Assembly: GCF_026213295.1 (NCBI RefSeq)
Contig: NC_079414.1
Span: forward strand, 1,630,130-1,694,129
Direction: 5' to 3'
DNA length: 64,000 bases
From: Gadus chalcogrammus
Taxonomy: Eukaryota > Chordata > Actinopteri > Gadiformes > Gadidae
The notes below the pieces were generated by a model, which did not search any database, had not been told where the DNA came from, and worked only from the letters and a program-made list of their open reading frames with translations. The position numbers were made by a program, and so were the translations under genes. Every line of letters starts with the position of its first letter. Position 1 is the stretch's first letter. Positions 53,214 through 63,893 of this stretch are shown piece by piece.

Positions 53214-54418
53214 CATGTTGTCGCCATCGATGTCTGTGCAACAACGGCCGTTTCACAATTCGCGTACTTGTGCATGCTCGTGTGCTCGTGGACTCGTGAA
53301 ACGTCATCAGTCGTTGCCCGAGCACTGTTCCAATTCGAAGCACGCATCAAGCGAGTACTGTCGTAAAACCCGGAAGTGTTCTTGATGCGTGCTCGATCTG
53401 GCTCGATCTGGCCGTTTCACCCATAGACATCTTATAGGTAGACGGAGCATCGAATGCTACCGCCTACTGGCGCTGACGAGACGCGGGGCCGCCATCTTGG
53501 AGTGGTCATCCGCTCAGTGTAATCCGTTTGGCTGGAGCAATGAACTGTCAGCGCATTTAATTAATCATACCTCACTGAATACCACAGATTTTCATGCGGT
53601 TTTTTGTCATACGTGTAGCTATGATAAAGGCCACATGGTTTGGCGTGTTTTATTATTCAATACTAATTATACCAATAGTACGGTAATGTTAAATCTTGCT
53701 TGTGAAAAGTAATCCCCCGATTCCTATTATGGATTGTCCGCCGATTTGAGCAGGAATACGCTGAACAACAGCCCGGCATCCTGTTTCTGCTGCTGTTGCT
53801 GCTCCCGGTTGACCACTCCAAGATGGCGGCCGTATTTCTCGCTTCCCAGCAGCCAATGCTCCGTCTATCTATAAGATGTCTATGGTTTCACCGAGCATGC
53901 ATCGGAGGTGGCTCGTGTGTACTTGCAACCGCTATAAATCCCAGGATGCATTTCGCACTCGCAGCAGTACGATGGCGGACAATATGGAGAAGACGCACAA
54001 CTGTAGCTTAAGTAACTCTTAACTTATATATATATTTATATAATATATAATATAATAATATAAGATAATATATATATATATATAAAGTCGTGTGTGTATA
54101 GCTTATACACATGACAGGACACGCATATCTTTTACATTTTTATTCATTCAGAATATTTACATACTATTTGAAAATGAAAGAGGCTGGGATTTTGTTTTAC
54201 ATCGTTTATATTGTTCAGTAGTATATGCCTAAATGAGGCCGTAGCACAGTTAACGGACAAGCAGAGGTGGTGACGTCATCGAGTCCGCTGCTGTTCCAAT
54301 TGCAGGTACGTATTCGCGTGCTCGCAAGTCTGTGCTTGAAGTACGGACTTGCCAAGTACGTACTTGCAAGTCATCGAGTTCGTAGTACGCGTGCTAGGAA
54401 TTGAGAAACGGCCCATGT
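53214..54418. mobile_element. MITE with GGCCGTTTC ends, inserted in the left arm
   Basis: Left GGCCGTTTCACAATTCGCG (about 53247), right inverse of GGGCCGTTTCTCAATTCC (about 54414). The right arm at 56020-56050 lacks it, with CATG at the junction. CATGTT occurs on both sides, a possible duplicate. About 28 bp before the left end are unexplained. The interior has GCTCGTG/CACGAG words and a TA-rich run (54020-54090). Confidence 0.65.
53421..53885. mobile_element. MITE (CCATAGACATCTTATAG ends) nested in the previous one
   Basis: Terminal ~30-bp inverted repeats: CCATAGACATCTTATAG at 53421 and its inverse ending at 53885. The 6-bp duplicate TTTCAC lies at 53415-53420 and 53886-53891. 465 bp. The short plus frames inside have no recognisable domain. 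Confidence 0.85.
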
Positions 54419-55150
54419 TATGAAGGTATTATTGTAGCAAAAGTCTTTAGCACCTGTAACTGCAGAATTTGAATGCGTACACTAAAGTCACAGTAAATTT
54501 GAAGTCGTGTATATTTATTTTGCATGTGTACTCTAAAGTCACAAATGTGTAACAGTACATTTGTAGTCGTAAAAAACAATATATTTTTTTTTATACCATT
54601 GTAAACACAAAATAGGGTCTACGAGTACGCAAATCTGTGTTACAGGTGCACAAATCCTTTTGCTACAATTATTGCAGCGCAGTTGGTGCAAAACACATTC
54701 GCACACCCGTGTTTCATAATCTGAGAACATGCCGGAAAAGATGTGCATTCGTAAACCCAAATTTGAACTAATGCATCAGAAGTTGCACATCTGTGAAAAA
54801 TGTCCTCACAAATAAAATGATAAAGAACGCTATGTTAATTCAGCATTTTAATGAGCGAGCACAAATCCATTTTACAACTGCTCGAATCTGCTCCTGCAAG
54901 TCTCAGCTGTGGGTTTTTTTGCAGGTTGTTTTGCACCACGTCTAGGTGGTAAATGTGTAGCAAAAGTATTCGTATCCGTAGATGCCAGAGCGTCCGTGGG
55001 CGGGACAAAGTAGTCCCTCTATGGCGCGGGATACGTTTCTTTCTGGAGAAGTGGAGAGGGCGTCCTACTGAACGGAGGTGGGTATCCTACATTATGTTAA
55101 ATGAAATGACTTAGTTCAAGTGAATTCCCCCCAAAGTATTGCATTAACAT

Positions 55151-55203
55151 GCCACAAATGTCCTTCAATGTATTTTAATGGTCGCCATAACATAAGTTCA
55201 GAA
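55151..55203. other. 53-bp spacer at the centre of the palindrome
   Basis: Non-repeated sequence between GCATTAACAT and ATGTTAATGC. Its small size means the two arms can form a cruciform directly. Confidence 0.85.
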
Positions 55204-58200
55204 ATGTTAATGCAATACTTTGGGGGGAATTCACTTGAACTAAGTCATTTAATTTAACATAATGTAGGATACCCACCTCCGTTCAGTAGGACGCCCTCTT
55301 CACTTCTCCAGAAAGAAACGTATATCCCGCGCTGAATATGCTGTGATCTTTATAGCTCTATGGCTGGCACGCAGTGGGTCCCAGTGTAATTTGAGAAATG
55401 CATCCCTGCCGGCGATTTTCATTGGATTAGGAAATTATGGGCGGGACTATTTTGTCCCGCTCACGGACGTTCTGGCATCTACGGATACGAATACTTTTGC
55501 TACACATTTACCACCTAGACGTGGTGCAAAACAACCTGCAAAAAAACCCACAGCTGAGACTTGCAAGAGCAGATTCGAGCAGTTGTAAAATGGATTTGTG
55601 CTCGCTCAATAAAATGCTGAATTAACATAGCGTTCTTTATCATTTTATTTGTGAGGACATTTTTCACAGATGTGCAACTTCTGATGCATTAGTTCAAATT
55701 TGGGTTTACGAATGCACATCTTTTCGGGCATGTTCTCAGATTATGAAACACGGGTGTGCGAATGTGTTTTGCACCAACTGCGCTGCAATAATTGTAGCAA
55801 AAGGATTTGTGCACCTGTAACAAAGATTTGCGTACTCGTAGACCCTATTTTGTGTTTACAATGGTATAAAGAATATATTATTTATTTTTTACAACTACAA
55901 ATGTACTGTTACACATTTGTGACTTTAGAGTACATGCAAAATAAATATATACGACTTCAAATTTACTGTGACTTTAGTGTATGCATTCAAATTCTGCAGT
56001 TACAGGTGCTAAAGACTTTTGCTACAATAATACCTTCATACCATGTGTTTGTGATTTTTCGCGATACGGTGTTCTAAACTGTCCTCAACATACTAAGCCC
56101 GTTATGTATTGCACTTATGTTGATGAATCCGATTGGGTGGAAAACCGAATATCCAGTGAATATCAAACCGGAGGCTAACTTGCACCTGTTGAGGTGGCAT
56201 GCTCCGGTAGAGCTGCTCTTTAGCATCGCGCTAACCGGGGCTAACAGAGCCTGTCTCTTCCCGTCCTATTAATTGTATTTATGGGACAGAGCCGATTAAA
56301 TCCGGATATTTTAATAAATTGGGTGTTATAGGTTTTAAGCAACATGTCCGAGTTGTTTGAATGACAGAAGCTCCGCTAGCTTGATGCTAGAGTTCTAACC
56401 GAACAGCCTGTCCCCTCCCGTCCTATTAACTGTATTTATGGCTATGCCTTTTTCTCTTTTCAATATGACCAAACACAATGGCCAGAGGACCAGAATCCTT
56501 TCTTAACTGATAAACAAAATAATCGTTGAGTTCTACATGTTCTAGAAATGTTCATTAATTGACAGTCCTAATGTTTATTTTATTGTCTTCTGATTCTTTA
56601 TTACAGTATGGAAGGGGAGATTTGAAGGTACCTGGTCAGGTCTTGGTCAGCCTTCAGATCCCAGATGGGGAGACTGCAGGGATACCTCACAGAGAAGACA
56701 CTAAAGAGCCATCTCTCATTCATCGAGTGGACTCATTGGTTTGCGAATGACCACAAAGATGCTCCCATAGGCAGTTTGCTGCATGGCATTCACCACTTAT
56801 TCAAATTGTAGAGGTTGAAGCAGTCTTCATTGTGGTCACTTGCCCTAACACTGTCATGTGTTTTATCAAAACACCATCAGTAACATTTAAATTGAGTTGA
56901 TGTGGACGGTTTTTTTTTTTGTAAGATTTTTTCAGTGTTCAGTGCCTGTTTGTGAGATATGCATTGTTTGAAAGATAAGCCTTTGATTTTGTTTAATTTT
57001 AATATGCCTTTCATCAACAGTGGTTTGGGGTTTTATAACAACAATTAAAGCGCTTAACTAATGGTGAACGATGTTGCAGAACATATATGGTTTGTGTTGA
57101 TTGCATGGAAAAGGGAATAACCAGTTACAACTTATATGGTAAGAGCCTGGTAATACCATGGAAACAAACAAGGCTCCCTTTTACAGTACAGTTTCAGCTT
57201 AATTACTGGGTAAATTGTCGTGTTTTACATGGTAACGTCGCAGAACGCACATGATACAAGTTTGTGTTGACTGCATGGAAAAGGAAATAATGTATTACAA
57301 ATTATATGGTAAGAACCTGGTAATACCATGGAAACAAACAAGGCTTCCTTTTACAGTACAGTTTCATCTTAATTACTGGGTAAATTGTCGTGTTTTACTT
57401 GGTAACGTCGCAGAACGTACATGGTACAAGTTTGTGTTGACTGCATGGACAATGGAATGTATCCATTATAAATTATATGGTAAGAACCTGGTAATACCAT
57501 GGAAACAAACAAGGCTTCCTTTTACAGTACAGTTTCAGCTTACTTACTGGGTAAATTGTCGTGTTTTACTTGGTAATGTCGCAGAACGTACATGGTACAA
57601 GTTTGTGTTGACTGCATGGATAATGGAATGTATCATAAATGATATGGTAAGAACCTGGTAATACCATGGAAACAAACGGCTTCGTACCCAGTATTTAAGA
57701 AGATGTACCATGACATTAGAGGAAAACTGTTCCTGCCGAGGTTGTTACCAGGTAAGTAATTCCATAGTGGTTAATCAAATAAACCCTTTCTAAATGGGTG
57801 TAGCTATGAATAATAACTAAGAAAAAGTATTTTATTGGAAAGTAATCTGCTAATAGTACATCATTACATTTGGGCTGTTACCAACATAAACCTTGGATAA
57901 TAGGTGTTTCTAAGAATTGGTTGCCTAATTTCCTAGGAAGTACACAATATCGGAGTTATTACCAACCTAAAACAGTTACAACTACACACAACTTAGTTGA
58001 GTTGATTGGTAATAGTGGAGGTTTTACTTAGTACATCAGCTGTAATTCCTCTGTATTTACCTTCTTATTACCAGTGGTAATTACACAGTAATACAATATA
58101 ATTTACCGGATAATTCCTCTGTATTTACCTTCTTATTACCAGTGGTAATTACCCAGTAATACACTATGATTTACCATGTATGTACCCGTTAACTACCTCT

Positions 58201-58391
58201 GTATTTACCTTCTTATTACCAGTGGTAATTACCCAGTAATACACTATAATTTACCATATATATACCGGATAAATACCTAGTAATTAGGGGACTGTAAAAG
58301 GAAGGGTTACCACTGAACATTATTAGAATGACAAAAAATATATATTTTGAATTGCAGATTGTTTTGGTACATTATTCAGAAAAACACACGT

Positions 58392-59270
58392 TGTGATGTT
58401 CACATAATAATAACATCTATGTTATCAAACATAGATGCTGGAAAAGAGCCATATAGGCTCATAGGCAGTTGACATATGAGAGCTGGAAATAATACATTGT
58501 CTGGCCATATGCTATGTTTACTGTATATTATCCCACTGACTAAAATATGTATGGGACAGTATTTTTTGCGATCACTTAGCCTCCTTATGTGTAGGCCTAT
58601 CCCTTTAAATAGGTACGCACCTGGGTGAAAGAGGAGGGTGAACGCACAAAGCGGAGAGGTTTTTCTTTTTTTCTGACGGGGGGAGTTTGAATGAGGAAGT
58701 GGCAGCAAGCTAAGTTAGAATATCAATACGACTTAGACAGCAAATGCCAGTTGTTATAGCGATCTTTTGTTTATATGTATGTTTATTTAATACATTCCAC
58801 CAACTGCTTTCTCTAGACCGATCCACAAAGTGAGACATATATAGGAGTACCAGAATTCGGAAGGATTTACTCAGCTCGGGATCTGGTGAGCGAAGCGGTA
58901 ATTTTGTTCCTGTTTTTTTCTGCGCAATGGATTGCTGTTTTTGATTTGGAGACGGACTGTTTTCCTTCTTTGGATTACGATCAGAGACTGTTTTGCTGGA
59001 TACATGGTAAAGACAATCGCGGAAACAGGCCGACACTGCGGCCTTGCGAGACTCTGGTTCACTTTGGACTTGATCACGGATCATTATTGTCTTGTTCATT
59101 TGTTGTATAAATAACCACGCATGACATCGAACACAGACAATATATGTATTATATGATTGCGGTGTATGTGTTTCTGTTGTGTCTCTTTAGCCTATTGGTG
59201 TTTAACATTGATTTCCCGATAAAAAGAATAACAACAGAATGTGAGTTTCTGTTTTAATTGACGGAATTTG
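58392..59270 (+). repeat. 5' LTR of the Gypsy element
   Basis: Start fixed by identity with 63894; end approximate, before TGGTGGCCATTACGG (possible primer-binding region). Contains a hairpin near 58412-58437 (CATCTATGTT ... AACATAGATG) that is disrupted in the 3' LTR, and AATAACAA/ATAAAAAG signals near 59219. Long frames in it are not genes. Confidence 0.75.
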
Positions 59271-59673
59271 TTATATATGGTGGCCATTACGGGTATATCG
59301 GGTGTTAACAACGCAAAATATTTAGGCTAAGAAACTGCAGTAATTGTGGTTATTTATCTGTTTTCTAAATCCAGGCTGCTGGTGTTTTTTTTGTTTGTTT
59401 GAAGCACTCGTTGTTTCCTGGGTTATGCCAGGTGAGTGCGTGTCTAAACCCAGAGTGAGGTTTGTTCCAAATAATGGAGAGTTAGACTCTCGAAGTTTCG
59501 TTATTTGTTTAATCTTGTATATTGATGAAATGCCATGTTGGGATTAAGCACGGTGTATATTTGTTTGGTGAAATCTTTTTCATTTGAGTTTTTTGTATTG
59601 GGGAAATTATTGAAAACATAGCTAACATTTATTTAGGTTGGTGTGTAGGCTATAGTAAATTACTTTAGTAAAC

Positions 59674-62600
59674 ATGAGTCAGGAGGAAGCAGAGATACTT
59701 GACGGGTATAACCCTCCTACCCCTGCCCCAGGAGATTTCATTACATTTAGAGATCCTATAGCGGAGGTGGCCTCTTTGATAAGTGAACTTTATGTGGATG
59801 ATGACGAAGAGGAAATTGATGATGAGGAAGAAGTGGTTGCAGAGAAGATGCATGATACACTGCTGGAAGGATTGCAAGCGAACTTAACTGAAACTGGGGA
59901 AAAGATTATATCCTTGGAGGCAGAGTTTAGAGGATCAGTAGAGGGCGCTCTAACAAGAGAAGAAGGTTTCAGGCACTATGTAGACACCAGGTTTCTTGAG
60001 ATGGAAAGCAATGTACAAAAGTCAATGGTTGCACTTCAGAAAGCAATTGTGAATTGTTTCCAACGACGAGATGTGCACTGGGAAGCACAACTCAGCAAGA
60101 TGAAAACCTGCTCCATTCGGCATAGCTCTCCTCTAACTCGTTCCGCTTTTGATCGATCATCTGTCTCCAGTGTAGCACAAAGACTTCCTGTTAAAATTGA
60201 TTTCCCCAGATTTAAAGATTCAAGGGACACAGGTGATGTGTTAAACTTTATTGAGAAGTGCGAGAACTTTTTGACCTTAAGACCCATGACCGATGCTGAA
60301 CTGACAGGCACACTAGGCACTATCTTAGAAGGGCCTGCACATAGTTGGTGGATGGCGGAAAGAAAGAAAGTGTCCAACTGGGCTGAATTCAGGGAAGCCT
60401 TTCTTGGTGCATTTTTCTCTGGGGATTACCAAACGGAAATAGAAGAGAAACTCAGAACCATGGTCCAAGACCCAGAACAATGTTTGAGGGATTTTGCCTA
60501 TGACTATCGAGCATTATGTCTAAAGTGGAAGCCAAACATTGATGAGAGTGATGTGGTCAGAAGAATACTTAACAACTGCAATCCCAAGCTAGCCACTAGT
60601 CTGAGAGGTACAGTCTCCACGGTAGACCAATTAGTTAGAGTTGGATCTATGGTGGAAAAAGACTGGGCGTCGACCAAAGGCTACTGGAAGAAGGTGCAGG
60701 AGCAGCCATCCTCAGAAAGGACACAGAGAAAAGGTCCTACACCCAAGGTCAGCCTGCAGGTGTCAGCAGTGGACAATAAAGTTAGGCTTAAGATGACTAA
60801 AGGGGAGGGTCTTACAATACTGGTAGTTCTCATTGAGGTGCGCGGCTTAAAGGGTGAAGCAATTTTTGACACTGGCTGCACTTACTCTTTAATGACTCAA
60901 CAGCTCTGGAAACAGATTGTGCGGGAAAGAGAGACGCTTGAACCCTGTTCTAATCAGTCCTTTGTGCTTGCAGATGGAAAGGTGCATGCTCCACAGGGGA
61001 AAGCTAAATTAACGTATGTCTGGCATGATACTTGCTGGTCACTGGAGACCTATATCATGGATGACAAAAACCTAGCTTTTGCCTTGATTTTGGGGCTAGA
61101 CTTCCTTACCAAAACTCACACACACCTTCATCTGGGAGAAAATGAGTACGGAGTGCGGGACGTGGTTCACAACAGGTACCAATACTTTCCCTTCCTACCC
61201 CACAATAAAGAAACCCTCACCTGGAAAAAGGCCAACACTGGATTATACATGGCTGTGTCAATCCAAAAGCCTGTAATGCCTGAGTCTCAAGGATCTTCCC
61301 ATGAGCGGGACGAGAGGAATCTAGCAGCTGAGATGCTTCCTCTAGCCAGGAAGTGGTCAACAGTGTGTTCAAGCCAGCTGGGAAGAACTACCCTGGAAGA
61401 GCACCGGATTCCAACCACAGACCAAATGCCGGTGCGGAGTCCGGCTTACAGGATTTCACCTTTTAAGAAGGATATCATTCAAGAGCACATTAAAAAAATG
61501 TTAAAAGACCAAATCATTGAACCATCCTCATCAGCTTGGGCATCACCAGTAGTTCTAGTGGCTAAACCAACAGGAGAATATAGGTTCTGTGTTGACTATC
61601 AGCGTCTGAATGCCAAGACTCTGCAAGATGCCTACCCAATGCCTCTGATTCACGAGATCATTGAATCCTTGCATGGCGCCACCTGCTTTAGCTCACTTGA
61701 TCTTCAATCAGGATACTGGCAAGTGGCAATGGCAGAAGAAGACAAGGCGAAAACTGCTGTCGTCACCCCTTTGGGGCTATTCCAGTTTCGCTCCATGCCT
61801 TTCGGTTTGCGGAATGCTGGTGCCACTTTCCAGCGTCTGATGGAGCGTGTGTTAGGCAACTTAAGAGGTTCTAATTGTTTTGTCTACATTGATGACATAA
61901 TTATATTCTCTCCAAGCCGTGAACAGCACCTGAGGGACATTGAGGCCGTCTTTTCAAGGCTCCATGCTGCCAACCTTTCCTTGAACATGGCCAAGTGTCA
62001 TTTCTTTCAAGACCAGATTACCTTCTTGGGCCATGTGATCTCTTCAAAAGGAGTGGAGATTGATCCAGCAAAGACATCGGCTGTGACGGATTACCCCACA
62101 CCAACTAATCTTAAGTCTTTGCAGAGATTCCTTGGTCTTGCAGGATGGTACCATAAGTTCATTCCAAACTTTGCAAACCTTGCAGCACCATTAAATAAGT
62201 TGAAACGGAAAGGGGTGGAATGGAAATGGACACCTGAATGCGAAACAGCCGTGGAGCAACTGAAGAATGATTTGAGAATGCCTCCTGTACTTGCTCAGCC
62301 AGACCACCGTATAACCTTCCAGGTGCATACAGATGCCAGTGACCTAGGATTGGGTGCTGTCCTGACACAGAGAAGACCAGAGGGAGAAAAAGTGATTGCA
62401 TACGCCTCTAGAGGTATCAGAGGGGCAGAATGCAACTACTCCACCTCTGAGAAGGAATGTCACGCTGTTGTCTGGGCTGTGGAGAAGTGGAGGCATTACT
62501 TGGAGGGAGTAAAGTTTGAGGTCTATACTGACCATGCTGCCCTCTCCTGGGCTTTCAATTGCCCGAAAACAAGTTCTCGGCTCACCAGATGGATCTTGCG

Positions 62601-63870
62601 GTTACAACAGTTCAATTTCACCGTCTTCTATAGGAAGGGATGTTTGAACATGGTCCCAGATGCCTTATCCCGGGCAATAACCCCTCCACCAGGCTTAATG
62701 GCACCATGTGTGTCCGTCACCAAGGCGAAGATCTGGGCTGACATCCCAAGCTCCATGGGGGAGATTTCCCAAGCCAAGGATGATGACCTCACAAGCCTCA
62801 GGCCAGTGACTGACACCGATGACAGAACTGATCGGATCGGTTTTGAAGAACACCAGGGTGTAAGGATGAAGACATTGCTGAAAATCATGGACGTTGCTTG
62901 GTGGCCCTCCATCCGAAAAGATGTGTGGTCCTACATTAAGAATTGCCAAACTTGTCAGCAATATAAACCATCCAACCAGAAGCCAGCAGGACTTCTTCAA
63001 ACCACAGTCGTAGAAGAGCCAAACTACATGCTGGGGATTGATTACATGGGACCCTTGCCGATCACCAAGCAACGGAACATTTTCCTTTTAGTAATAGTGG
63101 ATTACTATACCAAGTGGGTGGAATTGTTCCCTTTGAGAGACAGTACATCTACCAAGCTGTGCCGGATCATCAAAGATGATGTGTTTCTGCGTTGGGGCGT
63201 ACCCAAATACTTACTGTCAGACAGAGGACCCCAGTTCACCAGTAATCTGCTGGCAGATCTCTGTAAGAATTGGGGTGTCACTCAGAAATTGACCACCAGC
63301 TACCACCCACAGACCAATTTAACAGAGCGGGTCAATAGGACCCTTAAGACAATGATGGCCTCGTATGTTGGCAATAATCACCGAGAGTGGGATCGCTGGT
63401 TGCCCGAGTTTAGGTTTGCAATAAACACGGCCGTGCATGACACCACCGGGACAACACCAGCTCAACTGGCGATTGGGAGGAGCCTGAAAGGACCACTGGA
63501 AAGGCTCATCACCAAATCCCCGATGCCATCTCCAGAACAGCCGGGCTACTCTGTGATGGAAAGACAGCAGAAGCTAGCAGAAGAGGTCAGTAGGAGAGTG
63601 AATGCGGCCAAAGCCAGACAAGCCAGGTATAACAATATCCACAGGAGAAATGCGCTATTCTCCGATGGAGACCTGGTCTGGGTCAAAGCTCATCATCTCT
63701 CCAATGCAGCAGCAAACTTTTCATCCAAGCTTGCGCCAAAATGGTCTGTTCCAGCTGTAGTGATGAAAAAGTTAGGGCCCATTAACTACAAAGTCAGATG
63801 GGAAGACCAATCTAGGAGGGAAGACACAGTGAATGTTGTGAATCTCAAGCCATATTTCAGCTCCCGCTAG
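59674..63870 (+). CDS. Ty3/Gypsy Gag-Pol polyprotein, intact 1398-codon frame
   Basis: ATG at 59674 in context AAACATGA, stop TAG at 63868. Gag occupies roughly residues 1-350: an acidic stretch near 45-60, then GPAHSWWMAERKK and FSGDYQTEIEEKLR as in retrotransposon Gag. There is no CCHC zinc knuckle. Protease: FDTGCTYSLM with Asp near 399 and LILGLDFL downstream. Reverse transcriptase: FCVDYQRLNAKT, SLDLQSGYWQV, PFGLRNAGATFQRLM and YIDD near 738-741. RNase H: HTDASDLGLGAVL (Asp near 887), SEKECHAVVWAV and VYTDHAALSW. Integrase: zinc region CQTCQQYK preceded by only one clear His, then catalytic Asp near 1123, Asp near 1183 (LLSDRGPQFT) and Glu near 1218, spaced D-35-E. The C-terminus lacks a chromodomain. 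Gag and Pol are in one frame, so no frameshift is needed. No inactivating change seen except the weak HHCC. Confidence 0.95.
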   Translation: MSQEEAEILDGYNPPTPAPGDFITFRDPIAEVASLISELYVDDDEEEIDDEEEVVAEKMHDTLLEGLQANLTETGEKIISLEAEFRGSVEGALTREEGFRHYVDTRFLEMESNVQKSMVALQKAIVNCFQRRDVHWEAQLSKMKTCSIRHSSPLTRSAFDRSSVSSVAQRLPVKIDFPRFKDSRDTGDVLNFIEKCENFLTLRPMTDAELTGTLGTILEGPAHSWWMAERKKVSNWAEFREAFLGAFFSGDYQTEIEEKLRTMVQDPEQCLRDFAYDYRALCLKWKPNIDESDVVRRILNNCNPKLATSLRGTVSTVDQLVRVGSMVEKDWASTKGYWKKVQEQPSSERTQRKGPTPKVSLQVSAVDNKVRLKMTKGEGLTILVVLIEVRGLKGEAIFDTGCTYSLMTQQLWKQIVRERETLEPCSNQSFVLADGKVHAPQGKAKLTYVWHDTCWSLETYIMDDKNLAFALILGLDFLTKTHTHLHLGENEYGVRDVVHNRYQYFPFLPHNKETLTWKKANTGLYMAVSIQKPVMPESQGSSHERDERNLAAEMLPLARKWSTVCSSQLGRTTLEEHRIPTTDQMPVRSPAYRISPFKKDIIQEHIKKMLKDQIIEPSSSAWASPVVLVAKPTGEYRFCVDYQRLNAKTLQDAYPMPLIHEIIESLHGATCFSSLDLQSGYWQVAMAEEDKAKTAVVTPLGLFQFRSMPFGLRNAGATFQRLMERVLGNLRGSNCFVYIDDIIIFSPSREQHLRDIEAVFSRLHAANLSLNMAKCHFFQDQITFLGHVISSKGVEIDPAKTSAVTDYPTPTNLKSLQRFLGLAGWYHKFIPNFANLAAPLNKLKRKGVEWKWTPECETAVEQLKNDLRMPPVLAQPDHRITFQVHTDASDLGLGAVLTQRRPEGEKVIAYASRGIRGAECNYSTSEKECHAVVWAVEKWRHYLEGVKFEVYTDHAALSWAFNCPKTSSRLTRWILRLQQFNFTVFYRKGCLNMVPDALSRAITPPPGLMAPCVSVTKAKIWADIPSSMGEISQAKDDDLTSLRPVTDTDDRTDRIGFEEHQGVRMKTLLKIMDVAWWPSIRKDVWSYIKNCQTCQQYKPSNQKPAGLLQTTVVEEPNYMLGIDYMGPLPITKQRNIFLLVIVDYYTKWVELFPLRDSTSTKLCRIIKDDVFLRWGVPKYLLSDRGPQFTSNLLADLCKNWGVTQKLTTSYHPQTNLTERVNRTLKTMMASYVGNNHREWDRWLPEFRFAINTAVHDTTGTTPAQLAIGRSLKGPLERLITKSPMPSPEQPGYSVMERQQKLAEEVSRRVNAAKARQARYNNIHRRNALFSDGDLVWVKAHHLSNAAANFSSKLAPKWSVPAVVMKKLGPINYKVRWEDQSRREDTVNVVNLKPYFSSR

Positions 63871-63879
63871 GCATAGACT

Positions 63880-63890
63880 GGGGGTGGGGA
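63880..63890 (+). promoter_or_regulatory. Polypurine tract
   Basis: GGGGGTGGGGA three bases before the 3' LTR, in the position that primes plus-strand synthesis in LTR elements. Confidence 0.7.
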
Positions 63891-63893
63891 CTA

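Larger units (their letters stand above)
50055..58311. mobile_element. Giant palindromic element with 8-bp TSD
   Basis: Begins GGTAACCCTTCCTTTTACAG and ends with the inverse. The perfect 8-bp duplicate ACTGAACA flanks it at 50047-50054 and 58312-58319. The left arm (50055-55150) and right arm (55204-58311) are inverted copies over about 3 kb, leaving a 53-bp spacer. The left arm is longer only because of three later insertions. It also lacks ~110 bp present at 55330-55440. Near the centre the arms differ at about 2 of 110 positions; elsewhere there are more differences. No transposase recognised. 8-bp duplicates fit hAT-like or a few other superfamilies; no assignment is made. Confidence 0.9.

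Noticed and set aside
54539..56077. Identical-looking ORFs (MGLRMHIFSGMF...) on opposite strands
   Set aside because: Mirror images created by the palindrome; no domain and no splice pattern to support a gene.
57251..57661. 136-codon plus ORF in the palindrome's right arm
   Set aside because: It is the ~180-bp tandem repeat read through; the same peptide words recur each unit and the mirror arm shows the inverse.
60036..63072. Minus-strand ORFs under the Gypsy polyprotein
   Set aside because: Shadows of the Gag-Pol frame.
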